From Closterium sp. Naga37s-1 (taxonomy: Eukaryota > Streptophyta > Zygnematophyceae > Desmidiales > Closteriaceae): 64,000 nucleotides of DNA. This document shows, in pieces, positions 11,247 to 24,200 of this stretch. The position numbers were made by a program, and so were the translations under genes. Under the pieces are notes generated by a model, which worked only from the letters and a program-made list of their open reading frames with translations, searched no databases and was not told the DNA's origin. The stretch is taken from assembly GCA_947471745.1 (NCBI GenBank), contig CANJKZ010000461.1:253001-317000 (forward strand). Reading direction: 5' to 3'. Numbering within the stretch: position 1 is the first letter of the stretch; each line of letters opens with the position of its first letter.

Positions 11247-12622
11247 ACCCCGTATTTGCACCGCATGGGACCGCCTCTCCAGGCGACGACACGTCGCCAC
11301 TCGCAATCGCGTCGCAGCTGCCGCGGAAACGGAAGAGCCTCGAACCAGTGACGGTGGCTCCAGCTGCTGCTGCTGCTCTCGACTCGCGTCAGAGCAGGCT
11401 CGCGACCTCCCCGGGTGGCGATGAAGCTGACGACGACGAGGGCGAAGTGTTGGCTGGTGAGTCTGTGGGGCTCGTCAGCTGCTGCTGCTTTCCACGCGCG
11501 TCAGGGCAATTCCGTGACTCCCCCGCATGTCCCTGTGCTGCGTTCGTTAATGCGTGCATGGCTTCAGTTCAGAGGGCGAGTTCAGCATCGTCCTTGGGGA
11601 ACTCAAAGAAAATTACTCCTATCACTTGTCGCTTGCACACCTCCCATACCCCTTGTCTCTCTATATGCTGCCTTCATCAATGCGTGCATGGCTGCAGAAG
11701 GCGATTTCAGCATCATCCAGATGGACCCTGTAGAGCTGCTGGCGGAGCACACACACTTCTGCGAGATCTGCGGCAAAGGTACCATCGCGTGTTAACAGGA
11801 TGTGAGGCAAATGTGAAATCTCTTTGCATCGGGAACATGTGTTTCATCCAACACCCCATTGGATCCTGTTAAATTCTTACTTGGCATTTGCATTTTGCAT
11901 TCTGACTTGCCGTTTGCATTTTGCATTCTGACTTGGCGTTTGCTATCTTTGCAGGATTCAAGCGTGACGCCAACCTCCGCATGCACATGAGAGGCCATGG
12001 CGACGAGTACAAGACGTTAGAAGCCCTCGCAAACCCTGACAAAACCATGCTCTCTCGGACAAACACCACTGCCGCCGAGAAAAAACCGGTCAGATACAGC
12101 TGCCCGTTTGCAGGGTGTAAGCGCAACCAGCAGCACCGAGCTTTCCTGCCGCTGAAGACGATGCTGTGTGTGAAGAACCATTACCGCCGCACTCACTGCC
12201 CCAAGATGCTCGCGTGCTCCAAGTGCGGTGCAAAGCGGTTCTCGGTGGTGGCGGACCTCAAGACCCACGAGAAGCACTGCGGGCGCGACCGCTGGCTGTG
12301 CTCCTGCGGCACGTCCTTCAGCCGCAAGGACAAGCTGCTCGGCCACCTCGCCCTCTTCAAGGGCCACCGCCCCGCCAACCCCTCTCTCACTGCAGTGGAC
12401 GATGGGCCTGTCGGCGTTAAACCCACAGTTGCTGCTGCTCCAGGCGATGCTGCTGCCGTATCTCCCATGCTTTTCGGATCTTCCTTCCAGCAAGCTGAGC
12501 AACATCCTGGGTACCAACCTGGATGTTTACCTGAAGAACAACCTGAGCAACGTGCACTCTCAGACCTTGTCACGGCGGATCTCCTGGGCTCAGCTGAGAA
12601 GGCTGCACGGCTAGTGCTGTGA
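10084..12622 (+). CDS. STOP1-like C2H2 zinc-finger transcription factor A
   Basis: Nuclear transcription factor of the STOP1 family (in Arabidopsis a regulator of proton and aluminium tolerance genes); the role here is inferred from family only. Exons 10084-10443, 10658-11456, 11698-11778, 11955-12622; 635 aa, phases consistent. The N-terminal half is Gln/Pro-rich with a conserved [23 protein letters not shown] block across intron 1 and a (CAG)n polyQ at 11209-11241. The C-terminal half has the four STOP1 fingers: [20 protein letters not shown], the [12 protein letters not shown]...H..TH finger, [14 protein letters not shown] and [18 protein letters not shown]. An in-frame ATG at 10075 is an alternative start. 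It is a paralogue of B and C in this window, but on the opposite strand and with a different C-terminus, lacking the EREVVxYxQ motif those two share. Confidence 0.9.
11545..11600 (+). repeat. Partial copy of STOP1-like A exon 3 acceptor region
   Basis: The intron end TGCGTGCATGGCT.CAG and the start of exon 3 (GGCGA.TTCAGCATC) appear here in diverged form, about 150 bases upstream of the real site at 11697/11698. Same junction-copy pattern as in the neighbouring genes. Confidence 0.75.
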
Positions 12623-12840
12623 GTGCAGCGGGATTCGCGTACAGTGCATCTCATCTCATGATTCTTCATAATCCATGTCCGCAGAAGCTGTTGAGTCAAC
12701 TCATAATTGCACTCAGGCTGCACGGCTAACTGGTGGTGTGAGTGCACTGGGATTCGCCTACATTCCATCTCATTGGATGACTCATCACGAACCGTGTGCG
12801 CCGAAGCTGTTGAGTCGACTCTGAACAGCGATAGCCTGTG
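12600..12840 (+). repeat. Tandem duplication of the STOP1-like A 3' end
   Basis: The last codons (GCTGCACGGCTA), the stop region and about 115 bases of 3' flank are repeated once at about 12717-12840 with point changes. A weaker third copy starts near 12920 (GGCTGCACAGCTCATGC...GAGTCAACTC). The copies lie outside the coding region. Confidence 0.7.
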
Positions 12841-14247
12841 CGCCTGGGTCTGTGGATCTTGTGGAATCCACCTGCCATAGCAGTGCATTTACCACCCCTG
12901 CGGCTCAACCATGCTTCAAGGCTGCACAGCTCATGCCGTGACTAGGGATGCTGCTGGGGAGGCTGCTGAGTCAACTCTTAACAGCACCAGGCGGCATGGT
13001 TCCTGCTATTCCTGCTGTGTATACACTTGTATCAAGACTGTGGTGCAAACTTCCACGGCGATTCATGCCTCACAGCATGGCATGAACTGACAGCCTAGCA
13101 CAGGAAATTCAGCAGGTTGACGCGTTCGCTGCACTGCATCATTCGTGTCTAGCTGGCTTGTGGACTGATGAATGTGCCCTGTGATACTAGTGAATATTGA
13201 TATATAGTGCCCATAGAGGGCACATGAATACGGTGCAAAGAAGTCACTACCACAATGTTTAGGGCTTAACACCGGAAACCCTTTTAGGAAATCGGTGTCT
13301 AGCTAATAACTGCCATTCCTGTGTAGGTGATGAAGGTACATGCCCGGTGAAGATTTGCCACAGAATATCAACGCATGTAGGAGAGAAAAATCTGATTTGT
13401 TATGGCTATTTCAATTGACTTTACAAGCTCCATACAAAGCAGGACCAGTAGCACAATCCTCCAATCTATCAGCTTGATTTGTGGGCTCTAAACCCGCCTG
13501 GTCCCTTTTCCCGCGCGTCTCAAATCCACATCTTTTCCCTCAAATTGATTTTGTACGGGAGTGTAACCCTTTGCATTTTTACGGCCTGGACGGCCTTTCT
13601 CGCGGAGGTTTACAGGGTATAGCGCCTGTATGAAACACAATCTGAGATCTCAAGAAGCATGATATCGTGTAAATATTCGCTTGAACGGACATCCGGACCG
13701 TGACAATGCAAAAAAAGAAAAAGAAAAATCCCTTGTTAAATTGGGTAGCAGTAACAAAGAAACAGCACATCAACATCAGCCACAGTTAAGGAATTATAGC
13801 ATTCAGATGTTTAACGCTCTTGAGACGGCTCAACAGCAGTCCACCCCCTAGTGGCCCGTGGCTTGCTGTTGAAACACCTCAAGAAACTCACGAGCAGTCA
13901 CAGAAAAGAATACAAGATAAGAGTTATGATGCGGTGTGAGTGAGGCAGTGAACGGGAAGGGAATCTACGGGAAGAGAAGAAGGGATGAATGACTGCATTG
14001 TCCGCAGTAGGTGTGGGAGGGAGGCATTGCACTTTAAAGAAGAGCTTGCAACTTCGACGTGCAATGCTGCTGATAAATCCTGCTGCTGCTGCTGGGGCAG
14101 CTGTCGTTGCTGCTGAAGAAAGCGCATAGACATGCCTCACACAATGCTGCTGCTCCTATGGAACGGGTATCGACACAGCGGCACAAAATGCTGCTGCGGC
14201 CGCGGCTGCTGGTGTTGCTGCTACTGTTGGAAGTAGATTGATGCGCG
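12841..14247. other. Convergent intergenic region with duplicated kinase 3' end
   Basis: 3' flanks of STOP1-like A (+) and the receptor kinase (-). On the minus strand at about 14065-14190 there are CTG/CAG-rich partial copies of the kinase gene end (CAGCATTGTGTGA-type stop region). No additional gene was seen. Confidence 0.55.
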
Positions 14248-17200
14248 TCACACAATGCTGCTGCTGGTGATGTTGCTGCTGTGAAAGGCAGACCTGAACC
14301 GAGTGTAAGACCGCGACCCTGCTGGTGCTCCTGCTGTGTTGTAGGCAAGTGGAGGAAGGCTGGGAGTATTTCCACTAGCACCCGTGCCAGCAACAGCAAC
14401 AGCAGCAGCAGAAACCACCCCTCCTTCCATCCCCCCTGGTTGGTACGACACAGGTATCGCCGCATTGCTGCTCCCATTCCCTCCTCCCACCCCTCCACTC
14501 CCGGTCCCGCTACTGCTCCCATCCCCGGCACTCATCACCCCCTGACTCCCCCCCAATCCGCTGCTGCTGCTCCCCTCCCCGCTGCTCGCAAACGTGATAT
14601 TCGAGTGGCCCAACCCGGGCGGCGGGTGGCCGGCAGCCGCCTCGAGCTGGATGGCGTGGTTTAACTCGAAGCAAACGTCCGAAATGCTCGGGCGGTTGAA
14701 GCTCTTTGGTTCGACGCACACCACGCCCACCTCTGCCACCCGCCACATGACCTCTATGTCGAATTCCGATGGGGAGAGCGTCGGGTCTATTATGGCCTCT
14801 ATCTGCCCCTGCTGCAGCCGGGAGCGTACCTGCAGAGGGCATAGGCCGTGGGGCATAGGGGGAGGGAAGGGCAGGGCAAGGGGTGAAAGGATTAGTGGCA
14901 GCACACACCACACCACGCCCACCTCGGCCACGCGCCACATGACTTCAATGTCGAATTCGGATGGGGAGAGGGTCGGGTCTATTATCGCTTCTATCTGCCC
15001 CTGCTGCAGCCGCGACCGCACCTGCACGGGTTTGGAGTGTGTGGGGAGGAGGAGGGAGAGAGGGAGAGGGGGAGGGTTGTCGATCGGTTGCCGCCCAGAA
15101 ATCAGCTCCAGCAGCACCCATTCAATCCATTCAACCGCAGTCAACCCTGGTCAACCCTGCTCAACCGCAGTCAACCGTCACTCACCCAGTCAATAATGCT
15201 CCAGTCATCCCTCGGCCGGTTCAAGTCGATTGGCTGCCGCCCAGAAATCAATTTCAGCAGCACCCAGTCAATCCCAGTCAACCCTAATCAACCGTTTCTC
15301 ACAAGTGAACTTCAGTCAACCGTCACTCACCCAGTCAATGATGCTCCAATCATCTCTTGGACGGTTCAGATCGATCGGTTGCCGCCCGGAAATCAATTCC
15401 AGCAGCACCACTCCAAAGCTGAACACGTCACTGCGATCCGTTAACTGCTGCACCGTGTAATACCTGATTGGAGGGATGTGGGGGAATGAAGAGGAAAGAG
15501 AGGAGGTAAAGAGGACAGGGGTTAAAAGCCCGGAAATCAGTTCCAGCAGCACCACTCCGGAATATCACGTTTACTGGTGGGATGACCGGCTCGCAGAAGG
15601 AACCTTTTTAAACTGGTACCTCCACTTGCCGGGTGCTCTGTCAGATCTCGTGAATGCACAGAATCGGGCTGAGCAGCCCAGCAGCAGCAGCAGCAGCCCG
15701 ATTCTGTGCATTCACGAGATCTGACAGAGCACCCGGCAAGTGGAGGTACCAGTTTAAAAAAGTTCCTTATGCGAGGCGGTCATCCCACCAGTCCCGCATT
15801 AACTGCCGATTATTCCTGATGGATGCAATTTCTGCATCCGCCAGGTATTCCTCGACCAGGAAAACCATGTCAACATCCAGGTATTCCTCGACCAGGAAAA
15901 CCATTGGTAAACTAGTTTCGGCCTTTTCAAGCCTTCATCAGAGAGCATGGGCTTTGCACGCACAGGGGGAAGAAAGACTTACTCAGGGTCGAGGTATCCA
16001 GCTGTGCCCTTCACGTTGGTGGACACGTGGGTGCGGCTCACAGAGCCCTCCCTGGACAGCCCAAAGTCGGCCACGTGGGCTCTCAGGTTGGCATCGAGGA
16101 GAATGTTGCTGGTCTTGATGTCCCGGTGGATGATGGGGGGGGTCATGCCCGTATGAAGGTACTCGATTCCTGTAAGTCACAATGTATGGATGGGATGACG
16201 TACGGATGAGACAGGAAAAGAGAGGGTTGGTTCTGTAAGGGTAAGGGCTCTCAGTTAGCGTCTAGGAGAATGTTGCTGGTCTTGATGTCCCGGTGGATGA
16301 TGGGAGGAGTCATGCCCGTGTGGAGGTACTCTATGCCTGCATGTGTGGATGGGGATGGGATGGGATGATGCATGGATGGGACATGAGAAGGAGGGTTGGT
16401 AAGGGGAAGGGATAGCACCGTCCCATCCCACACCGTCCCATCCCATGCGGCACGAACTCATACACCAACCAACACCTGCTGCTGTGTGCCCAGCCTCGCG
16501 GCATGTGCTCCCACCAACCAACACCTGCTGCTGTGTGTGTGCCTAGCGGCATGGCATGCACTCTCTCACACACACAGGGCAAGGACTTCCACTCACACGC
16601 ACCTCTGGCACCATTCAGAGCGATGTGCAGCCGCTGCAGCCAGCGCAGGTGCCCCAGGGGGTTCCCAATTGAGTCGTACAGATGGTCCCTCACAGTGCCA
16701 TGCGGCATGAAGGGCTTTCTTACGCAGGGACTCGCACACACGCACCTCTGGCACCATTCAGAGCGATGTGCAGCCGCTGCAGCCAGCGCAGGTGCCCCAG
16801 GGGGTTCCCAATTGAGTCGTACAGATGGTCCCTCACAGTGCCATGCGGCATGAAGGGCTTTCTTACGCAGGGACTCGCACACACGCACCTCTCGCAGCAT
16901 TCAGAGCGATGTGCAGCCGCTGCAGCCAGCGCAGGTGCCCCAGGGGGTTCCCAATTGAGTCGTACAGATGGTCCCTCACAGTCCCATGCGGCATGAACTC
17001 ATACACCAACACCTGCTGCCCGCTCTCCCGTGCTGTCTCCACCTTCACCCATCTCACCTCTAGCGGCATTCAGAGCGATGTGCAGGCGCTGCAGCCACCT
17101 CACTCTCACACACACGTCACGCACTGCTCTGCCTAGTGGCATACTCTCACACTCCCACGCACCTCTGGCAGCATTCAGAGCGATGTGCAGGCGCTGCAGC

Positions 17201-17760
17201 CAGCGCAGATGTCCGAGAGGGTTCCCAATGGAATCATATAAATGATCCCTCACAGTCCCATGCAGCATGAACTCGTACACCAACACCTGCTGCTGTGCCT
17301 AGTGGCATGCACTCTCACCTCTAGCGGCATTCAGAGCGATGTGAAGGCGCTGCAGCCACCGCAGATGCCCGAGAGGGTTCCCAATGGAATCATATAAATG
17401 GTCCCTCACAGTGCCATGCGGCATGAACTCGTACACCAACACCTGCTGCCCGCTCTCCCGGCAGAATCCAATCAGATCCACGAGATTCGGGTGGCGCGCG
17501 CGGGACAGCAGGTCAACCTCGTTATAAAACTCCTTCTCGCCTTGTAACGAGTCCTCGTCGCGCTTCTTAGCAGCAACCATCCGGCCGTCAGGGAGAATGC
17601 CTTTGAACACGGGTCCGAACCCGCCTGAGCCGATTATGTGGGAGGGGTGGAAGTTGGCAGTGGCTGCTGCAAGGTCTGCGAGGGAGAATCGTCGCACGTG
17701 GGAGCCTGGAGAGACAAAGAGGATCATCGAGTCCACAGCTGGTGCTGCTGGTGCTGCCGG

Positions 17761-17828
<68 letters not shown>

Positions 17829-18221
17829 CTGCTGCTGGCACTGCTGCAGGTGCTTCTGCAGAGAAAGACTGATCATGGGCCTTGGAGCTATCTACAGAGA
17901 TGCCGTTCTGGGTCACACTACTGCCACCCAAACCCACTGCTGCAGCAGCAGCAATAGCTGCTGCCCCAGCTGCTGCTGCAGCGGCACCACCACCAATAAT
18001 ACCACCAACACCAGCAGCACCAGCAGCATCAGGGACAGATGTGCTTGCAGCCGTGTCGGTTGTTGTAGCAGACGATGCACCCATGCCAGACCCGAGAAGC
18101 ATCGAGGAATTTTCGCTCGCTCCAAGCAACGGCGTTGTAGACTCTGCAGCTGAAACAGCAGCAGGTACCTTCACCGCTCCAGCCCCTACCCCTAACCCTG
18201 CTGCCCCTGTTGCTGCTGCCC

Positions 18222-18259
<38 letters not shown>

Positions 18260-21200
18260 ACTTTTCCATCTCCTCCCTTCTCCCCATTACCATCAACAAT
18301 TACTTGAACCAACCCCACCTGATCATGCCCCAACAACGCCTCCCCTTGCCTTTTACCATCATATCCCCCTCCTCCCCCTCCTCCCCCTCTTCCTCCTTTC
18401 CCTTCCTCATCCCACCCTCCCCGCCCTCCCTTCCCCTCCCCACTCCCCCCCTTCCCTGCCTTCTCCTCCCCATCCAATCCCATCCCCCCCGAATACGCCT
18501 CTGCCGCCCGCCTAGCCCTCTGCATTTTCTGCCAGCGCCACAAGACAAAAGTCGCCGCCGCGACTATACAGATGCCCAGGATTATGCCTAAAACGAGGAA
18601 AATCAGCGCCACAGTGCTCATAGCAGGGGCGGAAGAGGAGGAGGAGTCGGAGGGAGGGGAGGAGGAAGAGGAGGAGGAAGAGGAGGAGGGAGAGGGGGAG
18701 GTGACTGGAAGGCCGGAATTGGAGCAGGCGGGGAGGTTGAATGCTCTATCCGGGTGGCAGAGGTAGTTGTTGCCCTCGATGCTGCAGGAAAGAAGAGCGC
18801 AAAGAGAAGGGAGCAGAGAGGGATGGGGAAGTGGGTGGAAGGTTGGGGGATCTAGCCAGTCTAGGCAAGGGGGTTGAATGCTCTATCCGGATGGCAGAGG
18901 TGGTTGTTGCCCTCGATGCTGCAAGGAAGCGCAGAAGGGTGGAAGGTTGGAGGTCGGAAGGGGGGCAAGTAAAGGTGAGAAGGGAGCGAGAAGGGGAGAA
19001 TGGAGGGGGAGGAGAGAAGGGAGAGAAAGGGGTAAAGGGAAGGGGTAGAGAAGAGAGGGGGGGAGAGGAAGGGGAATAAGGGAAGCGGGGAAGAAGAGAG
19101 CTCGAGATGCTTACTTGATATCGATACTGACAGTGGGAAGGAAATGGAAGAAGAGAACGGGGGAGATAAGGGAGGGAAGAGATAAGGGATGGAAGAGATA
19201 AGGGATAAAGAGACAGAGATAAGGGAGGACGAGTAGAGGAAGAAATGCTTACTTGATGTCGATGCAGACTGTGGGAGGGTAAGGGAAGCAGAGAATGGGG
19301 TAGAAGCTAAGGGAAGGAAAGAAAGGGGCAGAAGCAAGGGAAGGAGAGAAGAGGTGAGGGAGGAAGAGTAGAGGGGGAATCGCTTACTTGATGTCGATGC
19401 TGATTGTGGGAGGGAAAGGAAAGGGCCCTGAGAGGTTGTTGTTGCTGAGGTCCCTGGAGGGGGAGAGGGGGAGGGGGAAAGAGGGAGAGATATGGAGAGG
19501 TGGAGAGTGGTAAGAACGAAGGGGAAGCGAGAGTGGGGAGAGGACAATGAAACGGCCCTGAGAGGTTGTTATTGCTGAGGTCCCTGCAGAGGGAGAGGGG
19601 GAGAGGGAGAGGGGGAGAGGGAGGGGGAGAGAGAGAGTGCGTGTGTGTGAAAAGGGCAGGAGGGAGGCGAGTGAGGAGGGAGGGATGAGGAAAGGGCCCT
19701 GAGAGGTTGTTGTTGCTGAGGTCACTGCAGAGGGAGAGGGGGAGGGAGGGAGAGAGATAAGGAGAGGGGAAGAGTGGTAAAGAAGAAGACATCAAGGGGT
19801 AGAGTGACGAGAGAGTGGAAGGGCGCTGAATGGCGGTTGATGAGGTGGAGGGAGGAAGAGGGAGGAAGAGGGAGGAAGAGGGAGGATGAGGGAGGAAGAG
19901 GGAGGAAAAGGGAGGAAGAGGGAGGAAGAGGGAGGAAGAGGGAGGAAAAGGGAGGAAGAGGGAGGAAGAGGGAGGGAGGAGAGGGAGGGAGAGGGAGGGA
20001 GAAGGGGGGAGAGGGAGGGAGAGGGAGAGAGTGTTAAAGGGGAAAAGGAAAGGAGACGCATGAGGAGAGAGGACAGTCGAAGGACTTGACGATGCAGGGA
20101 TTGTGTCTCTTCTCTTTTGAGAATTCTTAAAAGTAAAAAAAAATAAGTCCCAAAAGGGTCTAAAATAAAATAATAATGAAATATTCTAAAACAATAGAAA
20201 TAAGAGATTACTTAAAAGTGACACAATTACAGGTGGGGTCCGTGGGGATGCTTACAGGTGCAGGAATTCGGGAAGCTCTGACAGCGCCACTGGCACACTG
20301 CCCACCAGCTGGTTGTCGCCCAGCTTGCTGCAGGCACAGGAGAGGTAACGAGGGGTTGGGTGCAGTTGGAGGGAGTTGGAAGGCGTTGGGGTGAGTTGAG
20401 TGGGAAAGGCAGCATGAGAGGGGGTGACAAAAAGATTCTCCAGAGGAAATGGCGCCAGCTGGTTGATTCTTGAGTGGAATGGGAAAAAGGCTGATACGAT
20501 ATTCGTTAGTCACTAAGCTAAGACAAGCTGAGCTTAGGGAGATCGAGGAGAAAAAAAAGGAATCTTCGAAATGACTTAGTAGGAACGTACTACATGTAGT
20601 GGACGTGCAAGAGGGAGCAAAGCAGCAGAGGGAGTGGAGGGAGCAGAGAACAAGGAGGTGAAGAGGGGGAGAGAGAGAGGGGCATGAAAGGAGGGAGTGC
20701 GAGCGGAGGAGGACGGCCATAGGGAGTGTGAGGGGAGGGGGGACGTACAGGGAGTGCGAGAAGGGGAGGGGGAGGGGCGTGAAGGGAGGGAGTGTGAGGA
20801 CGGGAGAAGGAGGGCCAAACAGGGAGTATGAGGAGAGGAGGGGAGTAGGGGACCACAGGGAGGAGCGCAGGAGTGAGAGGGAGGAGGGGCGTACAGGGAA
20901 TGAGTGTGAGGAGGGGAGACAGAGAGGAGGAGGGCCGTACAGGGAGTGCAGGTGCGAGAGGGAGGAGGGGAGGAGAGGAGCTGAGGAGGGGAGGAGGGCC
21001 GTACAGGGAGTGCAGGTGCGAGAGAGAGCCAAGCCACGAGGGGATGTCGCCTGTGAGGCTGTTGTCATTGAGCACGCTGCAGGTGGGGGTGGGCACGTGG
21101 GAGGTACATAGAGCACGTGCTTCTTAGGTGCCTCAGACCAACCACGAGGGGATGTCGCCTGTGAGGCTGTTGTCATTGAGCACGCTGCAGGTGGGGGTGG

Positions 21201-24200
21201 GCACGTGGGGGGTGGGTGGGCATGGGGGGGGTGGGTGGGCACATGGGGGGTGAGCACGTGGGGGGTGGACACGTGGGGGTTGGGCACGTGGGGGTTGGGC
21301 ACGTGGGGGTTGGGCACGTGGGGGTTGGGCACGTGGGGGTGGGCACGTGGGGGTTGGGTGGGCATGGGGGGAGTGGGCATGTGGGGGGTAGGCATGTGGG
21401 GGGTGGGCACGTGGGGGATGGGCACATGGGGGGTGGGCACATGGGGGGTGGGCACATGGGGGGTGGGCACGTGGGGGGTGGGCACATGGGGGGTGGGCAC
21501 ATGGGGGGTGGGCACATGGGGGGTGGGCACGTGGGGGATGGGCACATGGGGGGTGGGCACATGGGGGGTGGGCACATGGGGGATGGGCACATGGGGGGTG
21601 GGCACATGGGGGGTGGGCACATGGGGGGTGGGCACATGGGGGGTGGGCACATGGGGGATGGGCACATGGGGGGTGGGCACATGGGGGGTGGGCACATGGG
21701 GGGTGGGCACATGGTGGTTGGGCACGTGGGGGGTGGGCACATGGTGGTTGGGCACATGGGGGGTGGGCACATGGTGGTTGGGCACATGGTGGTTGGGCAC
21801 ATGGGGGGTGGGCACATGGGGGGTGGGCACGTGGGGGATGGGCACATGGGGGGTGGGCACATGGGGGGTGGGCACATGGGGGGTGGGCACATGGGGGGTG
21901 GGCACATGGGGGGTGGGCACATGGGGGGTGGGCACATGGTGGTTGGGCACATGGTGGTTGGGCACGTGGGGGGTGGGCACATGGTGGTTGGGCACATGGT
22001 GGTTGGGCACGTGGGGGGTGGGCACATGGTGGTTGGGCACATGGTGGTTGGGCACATGGTGGTTGGGCACATGGTGGTTGGGCACATGGTGGTTGGGCAC
22101 GTGGGGGGTGGGCACATGGTGGTTGGGCACATGGTGGTTGGGCACATGGTGGTTGGGCACATGGTGGTTGGGCACGTGGGGGGTGGGCACATGGTGGTTG
22201 GGCACGTGGGGGGTGGGCACATGGTGGTTGGGCACATGGTGGTTGGGCACATGGTGGTTGGGCACATGGTGGTTGGGCACATGGTGGTTGGGCACGTGGT
22301 GGTTGGGCACGTGGGGGGTGGGCACGTGGGGGGTGGGCACATGGTGGTTGGGCACATGGTGGTTGGGCACATGGTGGTTGGGCACGTGGGGGGTGGGCAC
22401 ATGGTGGTTGGGCACATGGTGGTTGGGCACATGGTGGTTGGGCACATGGTGGTTGGGCACATGGTGGTTGGGCACATGGTGGTTGGGCACATGGTGGTTG
22501 GGCACGTGGGGGGTGGGCACATGGTGGTTGGGCACATGGTGGTTGGGCACATGGTGGTTGGGCACATGGTGGTTGGGCACGTGGGGGGTGGGCACATGGT
22601 GGTTGGGCACATGGTGGTTGGGCACATGGTGGTTGGGCACGTGGTGGTTGGGCACGTGGGGGGGGTGGGCACATGGTGGTTGGGCACATGGTGGTTGGGC
22701 ACATGGTGGTTGGGCACGTGGGGGGTGGGCACATGGTGGTTGGGCACATGGTGGTTGGGCACATGGTGGTTGGGCACATGGTGGTTGGGCACATGGTGGT
22801 TGGGCACATGGTGGTTGGGCACATGGTGGTTGGGCACGTGGGGGGTGGGCACATGGTGGTTGGGCACATGGTGGTTGGGCACATGGTGGTTGGGCACATG
22901 GTGGTTGGGCACGTGGGGGGTGGGCACATGGTGGTTGGGCACATGGTGGTTGGGCACATGGTGGTTGGGCACGTGGGGGGTGGGCACATGGTGGTTGGGC
23001 ACATGGTGGTTGGGCACATGGTGGTTGGGCACATGGTGGTTGGGCACGTGGTGGTTGGGCACGTGGGGGGTGGGCACATGGTGGTTGGGCACATGGTGGT
23101 TGGGCACATGGTGGTTGGGCACGTGGTGGGTGGGCACATGGTGGTTGGGCACATGGTGGTTGGGCACATGGTGGTTGGGCACATGGTGGTTGGGCACATG
23201 GTGGTTGGGCACATGGTGGTTGGGCACATGGTGGTTGGGCACGTGGGGGGTGGGCACATGGTGGTTGGGCACATGGTGGTTGGGCACGTGGTGGTTGGGC
23301 ACGTGGTGGTTGGGCACGTGGGGGGTGGGCACATGGTGGTTGGGCACATGGTGGTTGGGCACATGGTGGTTGGGCACGTGGGGGGTGGGCACATGGTGGT
23401 TGGGCACATGGTGGTTGGGCACGTGGTGGTTGGGCACATGGTGGTTGGGCACATGGTGGTTGGGCACATGGTGGTTGGGCACATGGTGGTTGGGCACGTG
23501 GGGGGTGGGCACATGGTGGTTGGGCACATGGTGGTTGGGCACATGGTGGTTGGGCACATGGTGGTTGGGCACGTGGGGGGTGGGCACATGGTGGTTGGGC
23601 ACATGGTGGTTGGGCACATGGTGGTTGGGCACGTGGGGGGTGGGCACATGGTGGTTGGGCACATGGTGGTTGGGCACATGGTGGTTGGGCACATGGTGGT
23701 TGGGCACATGGTGGTTGGGCACATGGTGGTTGGGCACGTGGGGGGTGGGCACATGGTGGTTGGGCACATGGTGGTTGGGCACATGGTGGTTGGGCACATG
23801 GTGGTTGGGCACGTGGGGGGTGGGCACATGGTGGTTGGGCACATGGTGGTTGGGCACATGGTGGTTGGGCACATGGTGGTTGGGCACATGGTGGTTGGGC
23901 ACATGGTGGTTGGGCACATGGTGGTTGGGCACATGGTGGTTGGGCACGTGGGGGGTGGGCACATGGTGGTTGGGCACATGGTGGTTGGGCACATGGTGGT
24001 TGGGCACATGGTGGTTGGGCACGTGGTGGTTGGGCACGTGGGGGGTGGGCACATGGTGGTTGGGCACATGGTGGTTGGGCACGTGGTGGTTGGGCACATG
24101 GTGGTTGGGCACATGGTGGTTGGGCACATGGTGGTTGGGCACGTGGGGGGTGGGCACATGGTGGTTGGGCACATGGTGGTTGGGCACATGGTGGTTGGGC

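Noticed and set aside
10742..11266. Minus-strand 174-aa frame with a Leu run over STOP1-like A
   Set aside because: It is the complement of the polyQ tract (CTG read as Leu).
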